The position numbers and the translations under genes are program-made. Shown in pieces: positions 33,959 through 43,400 of a stretch of 64,000 nt of DNA; position 1 is the first letter of the stretch, and the number at the start of each line of letters is the position of its first letter. This DNA is from JAYEHK01 sp034659475 (GTDB lineage Bacteria; Bacillota; Syntrophomonadia; Syntrophomonadales; Syntrophomonadaceae): positions 7,321 through 71,320 of the forward strand of contig JAYEHK010000155.1 of NCBI GenBank assembly GCA_034659475.1, read 5' to 3'. A model generated the notes under the pieces. It did not search any database. It had not been told where the DNA came from and worked only from the letters and a program-made list of their open reading frames with translations.

Positions 33959-34106
33959 GTTTCCTCCTGACAGACTATGGCTTGTTCATAATATATTTCC
34001 ATTTGTTTTTTTAGTATATCCTAAATCTCCAAACTATTTTCAATTCAAGCCAACAGAGGGACGTTCTTTTTGTTTGCCTTCATGAAAGAAAATCCTAGTC
34101 ATCAAA

Positions 34107-34321
34107 CAAAAAGTAGGGTCGAAGGCAGGCGCGGTAAAGTATTAGACCTTGTGAGGCCATGCTGTTTCTCCCCTTTCGGGTGAGTGTCCCCCTCAAGCGG
34201 GTCATCTTCCCGTTTCCAGACCCCGCCACCTCAAACGCAGCATGCGGTTTTCCCGCACTACGCTTTCCTAATCGCTTCGTGTCAAGGTTTATGTGTCCTA
34301 ACGTGCTGGGAAGGCTTTCGG
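34107..34321 (-). repeat. Group II intron-like 3' element, copy 1 (215 bp)
   Basis: A 215-bp block repeated without gaps at 63712-63926; I count about eight mismatches. On the minus strand it contains a hairpin (34233-34265) like group II intron domain V: a 5' AAGC with the AGC triad, a GAAA-type loop and a two-base bulge. The first codons (Pro-Lys-Ala-Phe-Pro-Ala-Arg-stop) close a reverse-transcriptase frame. The exact 3' boundary of an intron is not proven. Confidence 0.6.
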
Positions 34322-34720
34322 GGTTTTCTGGGGATACCACTTCCCAGTCTTGCTTTTCACTCTTTTGAAGTCGAATCCTAGAAAGCTAAAGCTTTCGTCT
34401 TTTGTCAGATCTACCACTCGCGTCTTGTCTGTATTCACTTCTACCTCTAGCTTCATTAGTTCTTCGATTAGCCTTTTATATACCTGTCCTAATAGTTTTT
34501 CCTACCGCGGGTGCCCATCCACCAGTACTACCATATCATCTGCAAATCTTGCATACATGCACATATAGCCCCCAGAAACGCCAGCTTGGTTCAGACTTCG
34601 CCTTGATATATATCTTTTCCCTCAATTCTTGCAGTCCTATGGACGGCTTTGTCATTAGACTCCAGTAGTTCAGTTTCCTTCCCCACTGCTAACCAAGCTA
34701 CAGGGTTTCTACTTCTTTCC
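34322..34720 (-). pseudogene. Group II intron reverse transcriptase/maturase fragment
   Basis: A minus-strand frame encodes the palm-domain core Ala-Arg-Phe-Ala-Asp-Asp-Met-Val-Val-Leu-Val-Asp (34530-34555), the catalytic x-Ala-Asp-Asp of LtrA-type enzymes. It is followed by an in-frame TAG at 34502-34504. It then continues with Leu-Glu-Val-Glu-Val-Asn-Thr-Asp-Lys-Thr and Phe-Ser-Phe-Leu-Gly-Phe-Asp-Phe-Lys-Arg-Val, the usual motif after the active site. The N-terminal RT motifs and the maturase and endonuclease domains are missing. The rest of 33959-34107 and 34721-34879 shows no gene. Confidence 0.75.
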
Positions 34721-34879
34721 CTGGCAGGACTGTCTCCTACTGAACATACCAGCCTTTACTGGACATACGAACATCCCAGTGTAACACAAAACATGCAAAC
34801 GTGATTGTTCTCCTCTTTGCACAAGATCCATGATTAATTTTATTAATTCCTTGGAATTCAAACTTTCTAACTTCACATA

Positions 34880-34993
34880 CTATTCTTTTTTACTATCTTT
34901 AATCTCTTTGGGGAGTTCTGTGCCTTTAATCATTTTTTTCTCATCTGACTTCACCCTGCGTTCAAGTTTCTTTAAATCTTCCTCCGGCGGAAG
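34880..34993 (-). pseudogene. dinD: Detached C-terminal tail of dinD
   Basis: Thirty-seven codons in the same frame directly after the dinD TAA encode Leu-Pro-Pro-Glu-Glu-Asp-Leu-Lys-Lys-Leu-Glu-Arg-Arg-Val and further charged helix, ending at TAG (34880-34882). This matches the normal DinD C-terminus. Confidence 0.7.
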
Positions 34994-35749
34994 TTACTCG
35001 GGCTTTATTCCACGATCCACTAACATGCTTCGTACGCCCTTATTATTCAAAATGTGTTCATCAGTGATTGCCAACTCGCCGTTCATATCGTGCTGCTCCA
35101 CATTGTAATTAGTTATTTCCGTTGCCAGATTCTTTGCAGCAATAGTTACTGTCGGCAAAAAATCGGCCAAAGGGCGATTCCCTTGTACCCCCAAACGATT
35201 CTTCATGGCCTGGGTAGCAATGCCACCAAAAAGCATAGCATCACCCTTGGAACGAATGCGTCCAAAGCCATGATCATCTACTCCACGCTCGTAAATATTT
35301 TTTGAAAGCATGGTCTCAGATTCGCGTAGTTTCTTACGGGCCTGTAGACGCTCCTGGAGACAAATGCGTTCTTCAATGATTTCCTGTTTACGGGTCTGTA
35401 CTGCAAAATAAGTTTGTGCAAAGGCAATCTGATCCTTTCTTGGATCCCCATTCTGAGCAATCAGGTAACAGGCATAGCGAGTTAGCATAATGTCCTCAAT
35501 AGACCTCTCCGCACCAGACCCTATTTGGACCATTTTCGTGACGTCACGAAAATGGTCTATTACATTATAGCCCATTGTTTTACAGGAAGTTTTGGCTTTA
35601 TCAATAGCGTTCTTAAAGTTCTCCCATCGATCATATCCCAAGGCTTCCTGTAATTCACGAGCAAACCAAAACTCCACTTCATAATCCTCAACAACATGAA
35701 CTATTTCGTCAAACTGTCTATGTAATTGTAGCATCAACTCTTTTTTCAC
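34994..35749 (-). CDS. dinD: DNA-damage-inducible protein D, cut short by an in-frame stop
   Basis: 251 residues to the TAA at 34994. Matches the DinD/BRO-N-like family: Phe-Trp-Phe-Ala-Arg-Glu-Leu-Gln-Glu-Ala-Leu-Gly-Tyr near residue 28, Trp-Glu-Asn-Phe near 42, Thr-Arg-Tyr-Ala-Cys-Tyr-Leu-Ile-Ala-Gln-Asn-Gly-Asp near 93, and a C-terminal Arg-Ser-Met-Leu-Val-Asp-Arg-Gly-Ile-Lys-Pro-Glu. In the family this last motif is followed by Leu-Pro-Pro-x-Glu-Asp and a basic helix. Here that sequence is still encoded in the same frame after the TAA, so the stop is most likely a nonsense mutation near the end. I chose GTG 35749 (GAGGGAGGGA upstream). The core domain is intact and may still function. Role in DNA damage is inferred from the family. 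Confidence 0.8.
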   Translation of the reverse strand: MKKELMLQLHRQFDEIVHVVEDYEVEFWFARELQEALGYDRWENFKNAIDKAKTSCKTMGYNVIDHFRDVTKMVQIGSGAERSIEDIMLTRYACYLIAQNGDPRKDQIAFAQTYFAVQTRKQEIIEERICLQERLQARKKLRESETMLSKNIYERGVDDHGFGRIRSKGDAMLFGGIATQAMKNRLGVQGNRPLADFLPTVTIAAKNLATEITNYNVEQHDMNGELAITDEHILNNKGVRSMLVDRGIKPE

Positions 35750-35886
35750 ATTCTTCCCTCCCTCGAAATTATCCAAATAGTCCGGACATTTATCCCCCCC
35801 CGAAATCCTTCCATCTTTTTCCTCAAGTATATTTGTTTCCGTTTAACGCGTCAAAAGGAGCGCACCATGCGCCAAAAAAGCAAAAA

Positions 35887-35910
35887 ACCCAGGTTCAAAA
35901 AACCTGAGTT
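35887..35910 (-). terminator. Terminator after tmRNA
   Basis: On the minus strand, CTCAGGTT pairs with GAACCTGgG, followed by TTTTTT, 15 bases past the tmRNA 3' end. Confidence 0.75.
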
Positions 35911-35924
35911 CATTAATAAATTAA

Positions 35925-36275
35925 TGGTGGAGGCGAGGGGAATCGAACCCCTGTCCGAAAGATAGACCAGCCCAGTATCTCCGAGCGCAGTCCGTGATTT
36001 AATTTCACCCTTTGGACGTCCACGGACGAACTTCCTGAGGCTATCCCCGATTAAATTCCCCTTTTAGCCCCTCGAGAAAAAAGGCTAAAGGGTACCCTCG
36101 CTATGTGACGCCCTGCACTAAACCGCGAGGTTATCTAGCCGGACGAGCAGCCTTAGGCTGCTAGTGCAAAATTATCTTCTGCAGTTATATTTGTTTTTCA
36201 CCTTTTTAACGAGCTGGCGACAACTCGGCTCGCTGCTCGACCCACCTTATCCCCCGTCGAAACCAGTACGCCCCC
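35925..36275 (-). ncRNA. ssrA: Transfer-messenger RNA (tmRNA)
   Basis: 351 nt. The 5' end GGGGGCGTACTGGTTTCGAC and the 3' end with TTCGATTCCCCTCGCC and encoded CCA form the tRNA-like acceptor and T arm. The tag reading frame at 36153-36182 encodes Ala-Glu-Asp-Asn-Phe-Ala-Leu-Ala-Ala then TAA, the typical proteolysis tag. smpB, its partner, lies 63 bases upstream. Confidence 0.97.
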
Positions 36276-36338
36276 TTAATAAGGATTCACACTGCCATAC
36301 TATTTTATAACCATTGTGACGTTTTGTCACTGGAAATC

Positions 36339-36809
36339 TTATTCTCTGTTTTTTTCTTTCATGGCCCGCTCTATGGACCGTTTTGCATCTCGGGCTGCAA
36401 TGTCATCGCGTTTGTCGTAGTCTTTCTTGCCGACTGCGACAGCCAAGTCCATCTTGGCCAGGCCATCCCGAAAATAAATCTTGAGCGGGATCAACGTATG
36501 ACCAGATTGCTTTTGTATGCCTAACAGTTTGTCTATTTCCCGGCGATGCAACAGTAGTTTTTTTTGTCTGAGTGGCTCATGGTTAAACTGATTTCCCATC
36601 TCATAGGGACTGATGTGGAAATTATTCACCCAGACTTCTCCGCCTTTGACGACCGCATAGGCATCCTGCAGATTTCCTTTACCCATCCGCAGGGCTTTGA
36701 CTTCGGTTCCTACCAGAACAATCCCCGCCTGGTAGACTTCTAATATATGATATTCATGCCGGGCCTTGCGGTTTTCTACTGCCGCTTTAATTCCCTTTTT
36801 TTTCGCCAT
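36339..36809 (-). CDS. smpB: SsrA-binding protein
   Basis: 156 residues. Binds tmRNA and brings it to stalled ribosomes for trans-translation. Family marks: Asn-Arg-Lys-Ala-Arg-His-Glu-Tyr near residue 13, Gly-Thr-Glu-Val-Lys-Ala-Leu-Arg near 33, Phe-Asn-His-Glu-Pro-Leu-Arg-Gln-Lys-Lys-Leu-Leu-Leu near 74, and the basic tail Lys-Lys-Asp-Tyr-Asp-Lys-Arg. The ATG at 36809 is chosen over an in-frame start 19 residues upstream because the conserved protein begins here and a GGTGG site precedes it. ssrA, smpB and rnr lie together, as is common. Confidence 0.95.
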   Translation of the reverse strand: MAKKKGIKAAVENRKARHEYHILEVYQAGIVLVGTEVKALRMGKGNLQDAYAVVKGGEVWVNNFHISPYEMGNQFNHEPLRQKKLLLHRREIDKLLGIQKQSGHTLIPLKIYFRDGLAKMDLAVAVGKKDYDKRDDIAARDAKRSIERAMKEKNRE

Positions 36810-37013
36810 ATACGCCACCTTGATTAGAAAACTCGGCTTGCGCCTAATTCTTATTATACCAGCCACAGTTTACAGGTTAAAACTTCTGCTAGTGTAAAGA
36901 AACCCTCGCCCGAAATTGTTTCTTTTTCAAGCCAGGGCTTATGTCTATTTTTTGCATCACCTGTGCGTTCATTATAGCATATCTAATGTCCTCGTCAAGT
37001 TATACACCTTTGA

Positions 37014-37112
37014 GAGTGAGTCAGGGGACGGTTCCTTGACTCATTTTGACTTTTATGAGCTGGTTTGAAAATTGCTCTGGAATGAGTCAAGGAACCGTCC
37101 CCTGACTCACTC
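37014..37112. repeat. 32-bp perfect inverted repeat between smpB and rnr
   Basis: Arms 37014-37045 and 37081-37112 are exact inverses and contain GGGGACGGTTCC; the loop is 35 bases. The size and composition fit a REPIN-type pair of REP sequences. In the transcript it would form a long hairpin. Confidence 0.9.
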
Positions 37113-37114
37113 CT

Positions 37115-39220
37115 TTAGACGAGTTCAAAATCGATCTGGGCTGCGTCTACGTCGACGCGTACCAGTTGAACGCGCACCTCATCACCGATAGAATAACGCA
37201 TGCCTGTGTGGGTACCGATGAGGGTCATGGCTTTATCGTTGAATTCGTAATAGTCATCTGCAATGGTGGAGATATGAACCAGTCCTTCAACCGTATTGGG
37301 CAGTTCGACAAAGAATCCAAAAGGCTGTACAGATGAAATTCTTGCGTCAAAGTCCTCCCCGACAAACTGCTCCATGTAGCGGGCTTTTTTTAGACCAATC
37401 AATTCACGTTCGGCTTCTTCTGCTTTGGTCTCCTGCACGCTTGATTGTTCGCCGTATTTGCCCATCCTTTTCTCCAGCGCCGCTCTCTTCTTCCCGTTCA
37501 TCTGTCCGTCTAACAGGATAGACAATACACGATGGACGATGAGATCCGGATAGCGCCGAATGGGACTGGTAAAGTGGCAGTAGTATTTTGACCCTAATCC
37601 GAAATGTCCCAGTTCCTGGGGCATATATCGGGCATGTTTCATGGAACGCAAAACCATCAGCGAGATGACGGTTTCCTGGGGCGTTCCTTTGATGTCATTT
37701 AATAGCTTTTGAAAGGTATAGGATTCAACCTGATTTCCCTGAATCTTGTGTCCAAAAACGCCCAGAACTCTGTTGAGTTTCTCCAGTGATTCCCCGGCTG
37801 GTTTTTCGTGGACCCGATAAAGGGTAGGGATTTCTGCCCAATACAGGTGTTCTGCCACGGTTTCATTGGCTTTGATCATGAAGTCCTCAATGAGCATTTC
37901 ACCAACACCACGTTCAAATTTTTTGATTTCAATCGGGAAACTGTTTTCATCAACAATAACCTTTGATTCGGGAAAGTCAAAATCCAATGCCCCTCTGGCA
38001 GTACGTTCACTGCGGAGGATGTCGGCAAGTTCCTTCATCATCAGGAAGTCATCGACCAGATCAGCATAGCGTTCTTTGGTTGCCTGATCATTGTCGGTAA
38101 TGATTTTATTGACGGCTGTATAGGTCATGCGTTCATTTACATGGATGACAGACTTAAATATATCATAGCTGGTCACTTTACCGGTGCGGTCAATGTCCAT
38201 CATACAGGTCATGGCCTGACGATCCTGTTGCGCGTTCAAACTGCAGACATCATTGGATAGTTCCTTGGGCAGCATGGGGAGTACCTTGTCAATCAAGTAG
38301 ACCGAGGTCGCTCTTTCCAACGCTTCTTTATCCAACTTGCTGTCTTCACGTACATAATAAGATACATCAGCTATATGAACACCCAAACGATAGCCATTAT
38401 CCAGTTTCTCAATAGACACTGCATCATCGAGATCCTTGGCATCTTCTCCATCGATGGTGACCATGCGCAGATCTCGCAGGTCTCTGCGTTTTGCAATCTC
38501 TTCATCGCTCACCGGTTGGGCCACTCGTTTGGCTTCCTCAATGACTGCACCCGGGAAATGGGTCCGCAGGCCGTGTTTTTTGATCACAATCTCGACATCC
38601 ACCCCTGGATTGCCTCGTTTGCCAAATACCTCGGTAATCTTTCCTTCGGGGTAGCGGTCTTTGGCGGGGAAATTGGTGATGGTTACAAGCACCTTGTCTC
38701 CATTGGTGACCTTTAGCTTTGGGCTGGTTTTGACATTGATCGGATAGATCTGCCGGGCATCCAGCGGAATAACCTGGGCCGCGTGTTTTCCTTTTTCGAA
38801 GGTGCCTACCAGTTCTTTGTTGGCCCGGGTGATCACCCGTATCACTTCTCCTTCGGGACGCTGGTCACCGGATGCTTTTTGATGAAGCCGGGTCATGACT
38901 TTATCGCCGTGCATGGCTCCATTTAGATCTCGGCCGTAGACAAAAATCTCTGGGGAAGCCGGATCATCAGGGAGCAGAATGCCATATCCCCGTTGACTGA
39001 GCTTAATCATCCCTTTGAATATATTCATCATTTCCGGCAGACCGTATTTATCCTTGCGGGTTCGAACAATCTCGCCTTCCTTTTCGAGTTTCCCCATGAT
39101 TTTACTAAAATTTAATTCGGCTTCCCAATCCAGTTCAAATGCTTGTACCAGTTCATTATATGCCATGGGGCGATAGCTGGCCTGTCGCATATAGTCCAGA
39201 ACACTTTCTGTATCTATCAT
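37115..39220 (-). CDS. rnr: Ribonuclease R
   Basis: 701 residues. A 3'-5' exoribonuclease that degrades structured RNA and tmRNA-tagged messages. Order of domains: N-terminal winged helix (about 1-65), cold-shock domains (about 65-225), and the RNB catalytic domain with Asp-Gly-Glu-Asp-Ala-Lys-Asp-Leu-Asp-Asp-Ala near residue 255, which holds the metal-binding Asp. His-Phe-Thr-Ser-Pro-Ile-Arg-Arg-Tyr-Pro-Asp is near 540, and a C-terminal S1 domain has Val-Glu-Gly-Leu-Val-His-Ile-Ser near 650. It is slightly shorter than E. coli RNase R and lacks its basic tail. Start has GGAGGTG. Confidence 0.95.
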   Translation of the reverse strand: MIDTESVLDYMRQASYRPMAYNELVQAFELDWEAELNFSKIMGKLEKEGEIVRTRKDKYGLPEMMNIFKGMIKLSQRGYGILLPDDPASPEIFVYGRDLNGAMHGDKVMTRLHQKASGDQRPEGEVIRVITRANKELVGTFEKGKHAAQVIPLDARQIYPINVKTSPKLKVTNGDKVLVTITNFPAKDRYPEGKITEVFGKRGNPGVDVEIVIKKHGLRTHFPGAVIEEAKRVAQPVSDEEIAKRRDLRDLRMVTIDGEDAKDLDDAVSIEKLDNGYRLGVHIADVSYYVREDSKLDKEALERATSVYLIDKVLPMLPKELSNDVCSLNAQQDRQAMTCMMDIDRTGKVTSYDIFKSVIHVNERMTYTAVNKIITDNDQATKERYADLVDDFLMMKELADILRSERTARGALDFDFPESKVIVDENSFPIEIKKFERGVGEMLIEDFMIKANETVAEHLYWAEIPTLYRVHEKPAGESLEKLNRVLGVFGHKIQGNQVESYTFQKLLNDIKGTPQETVISLMVLRSMKHARYMPQELGHFGLGSKYYCHFTSPIRRYPDLIVHRVLSILLDGQMNGKKRAALEKRMGKYGEQSSVQETKAEEAERELIGLKKARYMEQFVGEDFDARISSVQPFGFFVELPNTVEGLVHISTIADDYYEFNDKAMTLIGTHTGMRYSIGDEVRVQLVRVDVDAAQIDFELV

Positions 39221-39298
39221 TCTTCACCTCCTGTTCATGTCAATCCTTACACATGAACATGTTTACCTTTAGTATTCCCGCTTTTGCAGCATTTTTTT

Positions 39299-39850
39299 CT
39301 ATAAACCAAGCGTCGGAGCGATTTTTTTCATACTTTCCAGCGAGATCGTCATGAATTCTTCCAGTTCCAGTCCCAGCTCTGTGCAGGTCTGCATCTGTTC
39401 CCGGTTGGCACCTCTGGCAAAGGATTTTTCTTTAAACTTTTTTTTCAGAGATTTTAACTGTACGCCCTCTAATGACTTATCCGGTCGCACCATCGCTGCT
39501 GCGGTAATAAAACCAGAAATAGGATCCGCAGCATAGAGAACCTTGTCCAACATAGACTCGCGCGGCAAACCATGCGCCCCGTTATGTACCTTGACCGCAT
39601 AGACGATATCAGCTTCCACCCCATTGTCCTCAAGGATCTGTGCCCCCACCAGGGAGTGCTCTGCCAGATCATCCCCGATTTCATCATAGTCTATATCATG
39701 TAGAAGTCCTGCCAGACCATACTTCTCCACGTCTTTTCCCAATCTTTCTGCCAGCCCTCTCATGATCGCCTCAACAGCCAGTGAGTGATGGACAAGATTT
39801 TCATTGGTTAGATGCTGGTTTAATAACGTAAGTGCCTCTACTCGTTGCAT
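39299..39850 (-). CDS. HDIG-domain metal-dependent phosphohydrolase
   Basis: 183 residues. HD-superfamily hydrolase: His-His-Ser-Leu-Ala-Val-Glu near residue 21, Leu-Leu-His-Asp-Ile-Asp-Tyr-Asp near 49 (the HD pair), His-Ser near 65 and Tyr-Ala-Ala-Asp-Pro near 107, together giving the metal ligands. It lies 78 bases downstream of rnr's start side in the same direction, with a good GGAG site. The substrate is unknown; similar stand-alone HDIG proteins are often nucleotidases or dinucleotide hydrolases. Confidence 0.85.
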   Translation of the reverse strand: MQRVEALTLLNQHLTNENLVHHSLAVEAIMRGLAERLGKDVEKYGLAGLLHDIDYDEIGDDLAEHSLVGAQILEDNGVEADIVYAVKVHNGAHGLPRESMLDKVLYAADPISGFITAAAMVRPDKSLEGVQLKSLKKKFKEKSFARGANREQMQTCTELGLELEEFMTISLESMKKIAPTLGL

Positions 39851-39876
39851 GTTGTAAGCTCCTTTCTATTTATAAA

Positions 39877-40157
39877 CATTTGATTCCCCTGCAAAAACCC
39901 CCAATATTTCTGTTTGGATGTATAAATATTCTGGAAGCGTTGGCGGAGCATGGGAGCAACACTCTGCGAAGACGAACGGAAAAAGGGGGCGAGCCCCACG
40001 GACGGGGCGAGAGGGCATCTGAACATGGACGTGAATTTGTCCTGTACCCCTTTTTCCGTTCGTCGAGTAGTTAGTGTTGCCCCATGCGGAGACTGCTGTA
40101 AGAATATTTATACATCCAAACTCACTAATATGACTTTCCGCAGGGGAATCACATTTG
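39877..40157. repeat. 280-bp long-hairpin (MITE-like) element
   Basis: The two halves are inverse copies with three perfect blocks: 12 bp (39881-39892 with 40140-40151), 20 bp (39913-39932 with 40101-40120) and 18 bp (39971-39988 with 40047-40064), plus shorter matches between. The centre holds a small hairpin with GCCCC and GGGGC. No ORF of note. It could be a miniature transposable element or a structured RNA. Confidence 0.85.
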
Positions 40158-40441
40158 AATTAAAAGCATGATCTCATTGTAGGCTTCTCCTAGAAATGGT
40201 AACCCATTAGGCGAAAATTAGCAAAATATTGCAGCCAAATCAATTTTCTTACTCCCCCCCACACCCAAAGGAAACAATCCCATATAGAAATAGATTAAGC
40301 GTATTGCATTTTATTTATGAATGAGACAAAATGAAACGCCCCCCTGTCTCATATTTTCGTACTAACCACTTCAACGTTCCAACTGTCCAACTAACCAACT
40401 TTCCAACTAATAACTCCGCTTATACTCAACCTATTTTCTTA
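40158..40441. other. Intergenic region with repeats upstream/downstream of the RND operon
   Basis: It holds an ATGAGACA/TGTCTCAT inverted repeat (40321-40352) and four tandem 8-mers of the form CCAACTNN (40379-40410). No gene is supported. Confidence 0.7.
40379..40410. repeat. CCAACTNN 8-mer tandem repeat, locus 1
   Basis: Four consecutive 8-base units: CCAACTGT, CCAACTAA, CCAACTTT, CCAACTAA. Similar arrays stand at 46134-46165 and 50451-50482. Confidence 0.85.
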
Positions 40442-43400
40442 CTACCCCTTAGGTCTCAACTGGCAGTGCTTCTTTCCCCGATACAGATAGTAAAGAGAAG
40501 GAATCAATACCAGCGTAAGCATGGTTGAGTATAGTAATCCCCCGGCAATACATGTCGCCAGTGGCTTGAATAATAGATTATTCCCCAGTGCCAATGGCAT
40601 TAAACCCAGAAACGACGTTCCGGCTGTAAGCAGAATGGGTCGTAAACGCTGGGCTCCTGCCTCTTGTATGGCATCCTGCAGATTCATCCCGTCACGCATC
40701 TTCTGCTCCATAAACTCCACCAGAATAACCCCATTCCTGACAACCACCCCGGCCAGACTGATGACCCCCATCAGGGACATAAATCCCAGTGCGGTACGGG
40801 TCATAAACAGGCTGTACAGTGCACCGGAACTGCTTAGTAATACGGTAGTCATGATCAACAAGGCCAGTACTAAGGAGTTAAACTGTACTGCCATGACCAT
40901 AAGAATGAGCAGTATGACAACCATAAAGATCTTGCCAATCTCAATAAAGACTTCATTACGCGCTTCATTTTCGCCGGCAAACTCAAAACTAAAACCCGGG
41001 TAATCGCTGACTGCTTCTTCAACCTCGGAAGCGACTGCGGCTTGAATTTGATCGGCTGTGGTTTTACCATCCAGATAAGCCCGAATCGTATTGCTGCGTT
41101 GATAATTGTCATGCGAAATTCTTTCAAATTCCAGATCTGTTACTGGGTAACCAACCGTATCCAGCGCTACTGGATGCCTGATTTCATTAAACAATGTGAT
41201 TCTAGAGAAGTCCTGACTTAACCCCTTCATTTCGCCCTGATATTTTAATCGAACATCCATTAATTGGGTCCCATCATCCCACTCTCCAATCTTCAGACCT
41301 TCGCCATGCAGGCGCAGAGCCTCACTCACTTCCTGTCGGTTGACCTTATGCATATGCATGGCCTGACGCTGAGGCATAAAAACCAGCGCAGGCACAGATT
41401 GTCCCAGATTGTCATTGACACTCAAAACCCCAGGTTGGGATAGGAGCAGCTGGCGCATCCTATCGCTTACGTCCTGTAAGTCATCCAGCGAATCACCGGT
41501 AACTTTAATCGCCAATGGCGCCCCTGTCGGCGGTCCCGATTCAACCACGGAAAGTGTAAATCGGGCAAGGGGAAATGTTTTATCCAGTTCGTGACTTAAC
41601 TCGTCTTTGACCTGACGTGCCTTTTCTTTTTCCCGATCTACAAACACCAGCATATTGGCACTATTGGGTCCAACGGGACCGGCACTGCTCATCCCAAATA
41701 TTCGCGGCACTGATGTCGCGTAATACGTGTTCACCTCTCTGATGCCTGGCTTTTGCCGTATGTAGTTTTCAATCTCATCAACAGTCTCCATGGTCGATTT
41801 CAGTGAACTGGACTGGGGCAGTTCGATCTCTGCAAAGATCTCCTCCCTGTCTACGTCGGGGAAATATTCAAGCGGTATGAACGGAATCAGCGCATAAGCC
41901 AACAGGCTAAGCACCAAACAGCATACTGCAGAACGCCAGGGATGATGAATGATTCGGGGCAGTAGATGGACTGCGTAATATGCCTGCCATCGGCTGATAG
42001 GCTGATCCAGCCAACCGCTTTTCCGATTCTGATTTCCCTTTTGCAAGCACTGCTCCAAAACATAGCGATACACCGGGGTAACAAACAGGGCTGCCAGCGT
42101 TGATGCTATGATCGTTGCAACGATAACAACCGGCAATGGGCGGATAAAACCACCCGATCCTCCTGATAACAAACACAATGGCAGAAAGGTAAAGATTACG
42201 ATCAGGGTAGAAGTAATAACCGAAGTGGCAACTCCTCGCGTCCCCTTTAAGATGGATTCACGAACCCCAAGACCCTGTATACGGTAACGGGTAATATTCT
42301 CATTCACCACAATGGCATCATCAACCAGGATACCTAAAACGATAATAAAGGCGATCAAGGTGATCTGGTTCATATCCACCCCTGCCAATGGAAGCATGAT
42401 AATGCCGCCGCATAAGGCCAGGGGAATGGTTAATGCGACCCCCACAGAGGTATAGCGGTTTAACCCTGCCGAGGAAACCAGCGCTACGCATAACATGGCC
42501 AATAAAAACGCAATCCCCAGATCATGAAACATTTTTGTTATCGGGTCGGCCTGGGTGTAAATCTGAACGATCTCAACCCCTGCCGGCAGCACCTTTTCCA
42601 TCTGCTCTATAAGGCTGGAAATATCCCGATCCACCTTCAGCAGATCTACATCCGAGCTGGCAAAAAAGCTAACCGAGACAGCCGGTTTACCCTGGTAGGT
42701 TACCCTCTCTCCATCAGGTGCAGGCGTTTCGGTTACCGAGGCAATATCACCCACCCGCAGCACAGTATTTCCATCACCAGCAGATAACGGCAGATCAAGC
42801 AGATCTGCTGCATCTACTGTCTGATCCAGCGCCCATCGGTACACCACACCATCCATATCCCACTTCCCCGGCGGCGCGGGTCTGATTTCTGTTTGTAGCT
42901 GGCGGATAAGCTGTGAGGGTGAAAGCCCTGCAGCAGCCATGCGAGCTGGATCTGCTTCCAATAAGACTTCATGCGCTTGCAATCCCTGTATATGCACCTG
43001 TGATACACCAGGCAACTGACGAAAAGCAATCTCCCATTTTTCCAGAAAAGCATCCAATTGAGTCAGATCACCCTCCTGTTCAGCGACCAACTGGTAGATG
43101 GAAACCCCCTGCATCCGCAGGTCACTGTCCATGGAAGGCAACTGAACGCCATCAGGAAACTCCGCCGTTGCCTGACTCATCTTTTGCTGCACCTGGTTCC
43201 AAAGTTTTTCTTTATCCCGGGTTGATTTTGCAGTGACTGTAATGACGGATACCCCCGCCTGTGAATTGGAGGTGATCTCCTCTATTCCGCTTACGGCAGC
43301 AATGGATTCTTCTAATTTCCCTGTCACATACTGTTCGACCTGACGGGCAGTTGCCCCCGGATACACGGTTGTAATAATTGCTACTGGATGGTCAATTACA

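Noticed and set aside
34502..34504. In-frame TAG and TAA codons as evidence for stop-codon recoding (for example pyrrolysine)
   Set aside because: One TAG is in a clearly decayed transposon fragment and the other stop is TAA in dinD; core genes end normally at all three stops and no pyl gene is seen.
30421..37112. Spaced palindromes as a CRISPR array
   Set aside because: The palindromes differ in sequence and are kilobases apart; there is no regular repeat-spacer pattern and no cas gene in the window.
40379..40410. 8-mer arrays as a replication origin (DnaA-box cluster)
   Set aside because: CCAACTNN does not match TTATCCACA, no dnaA or dnaN is nearby, and similar arrays occur at two other places.
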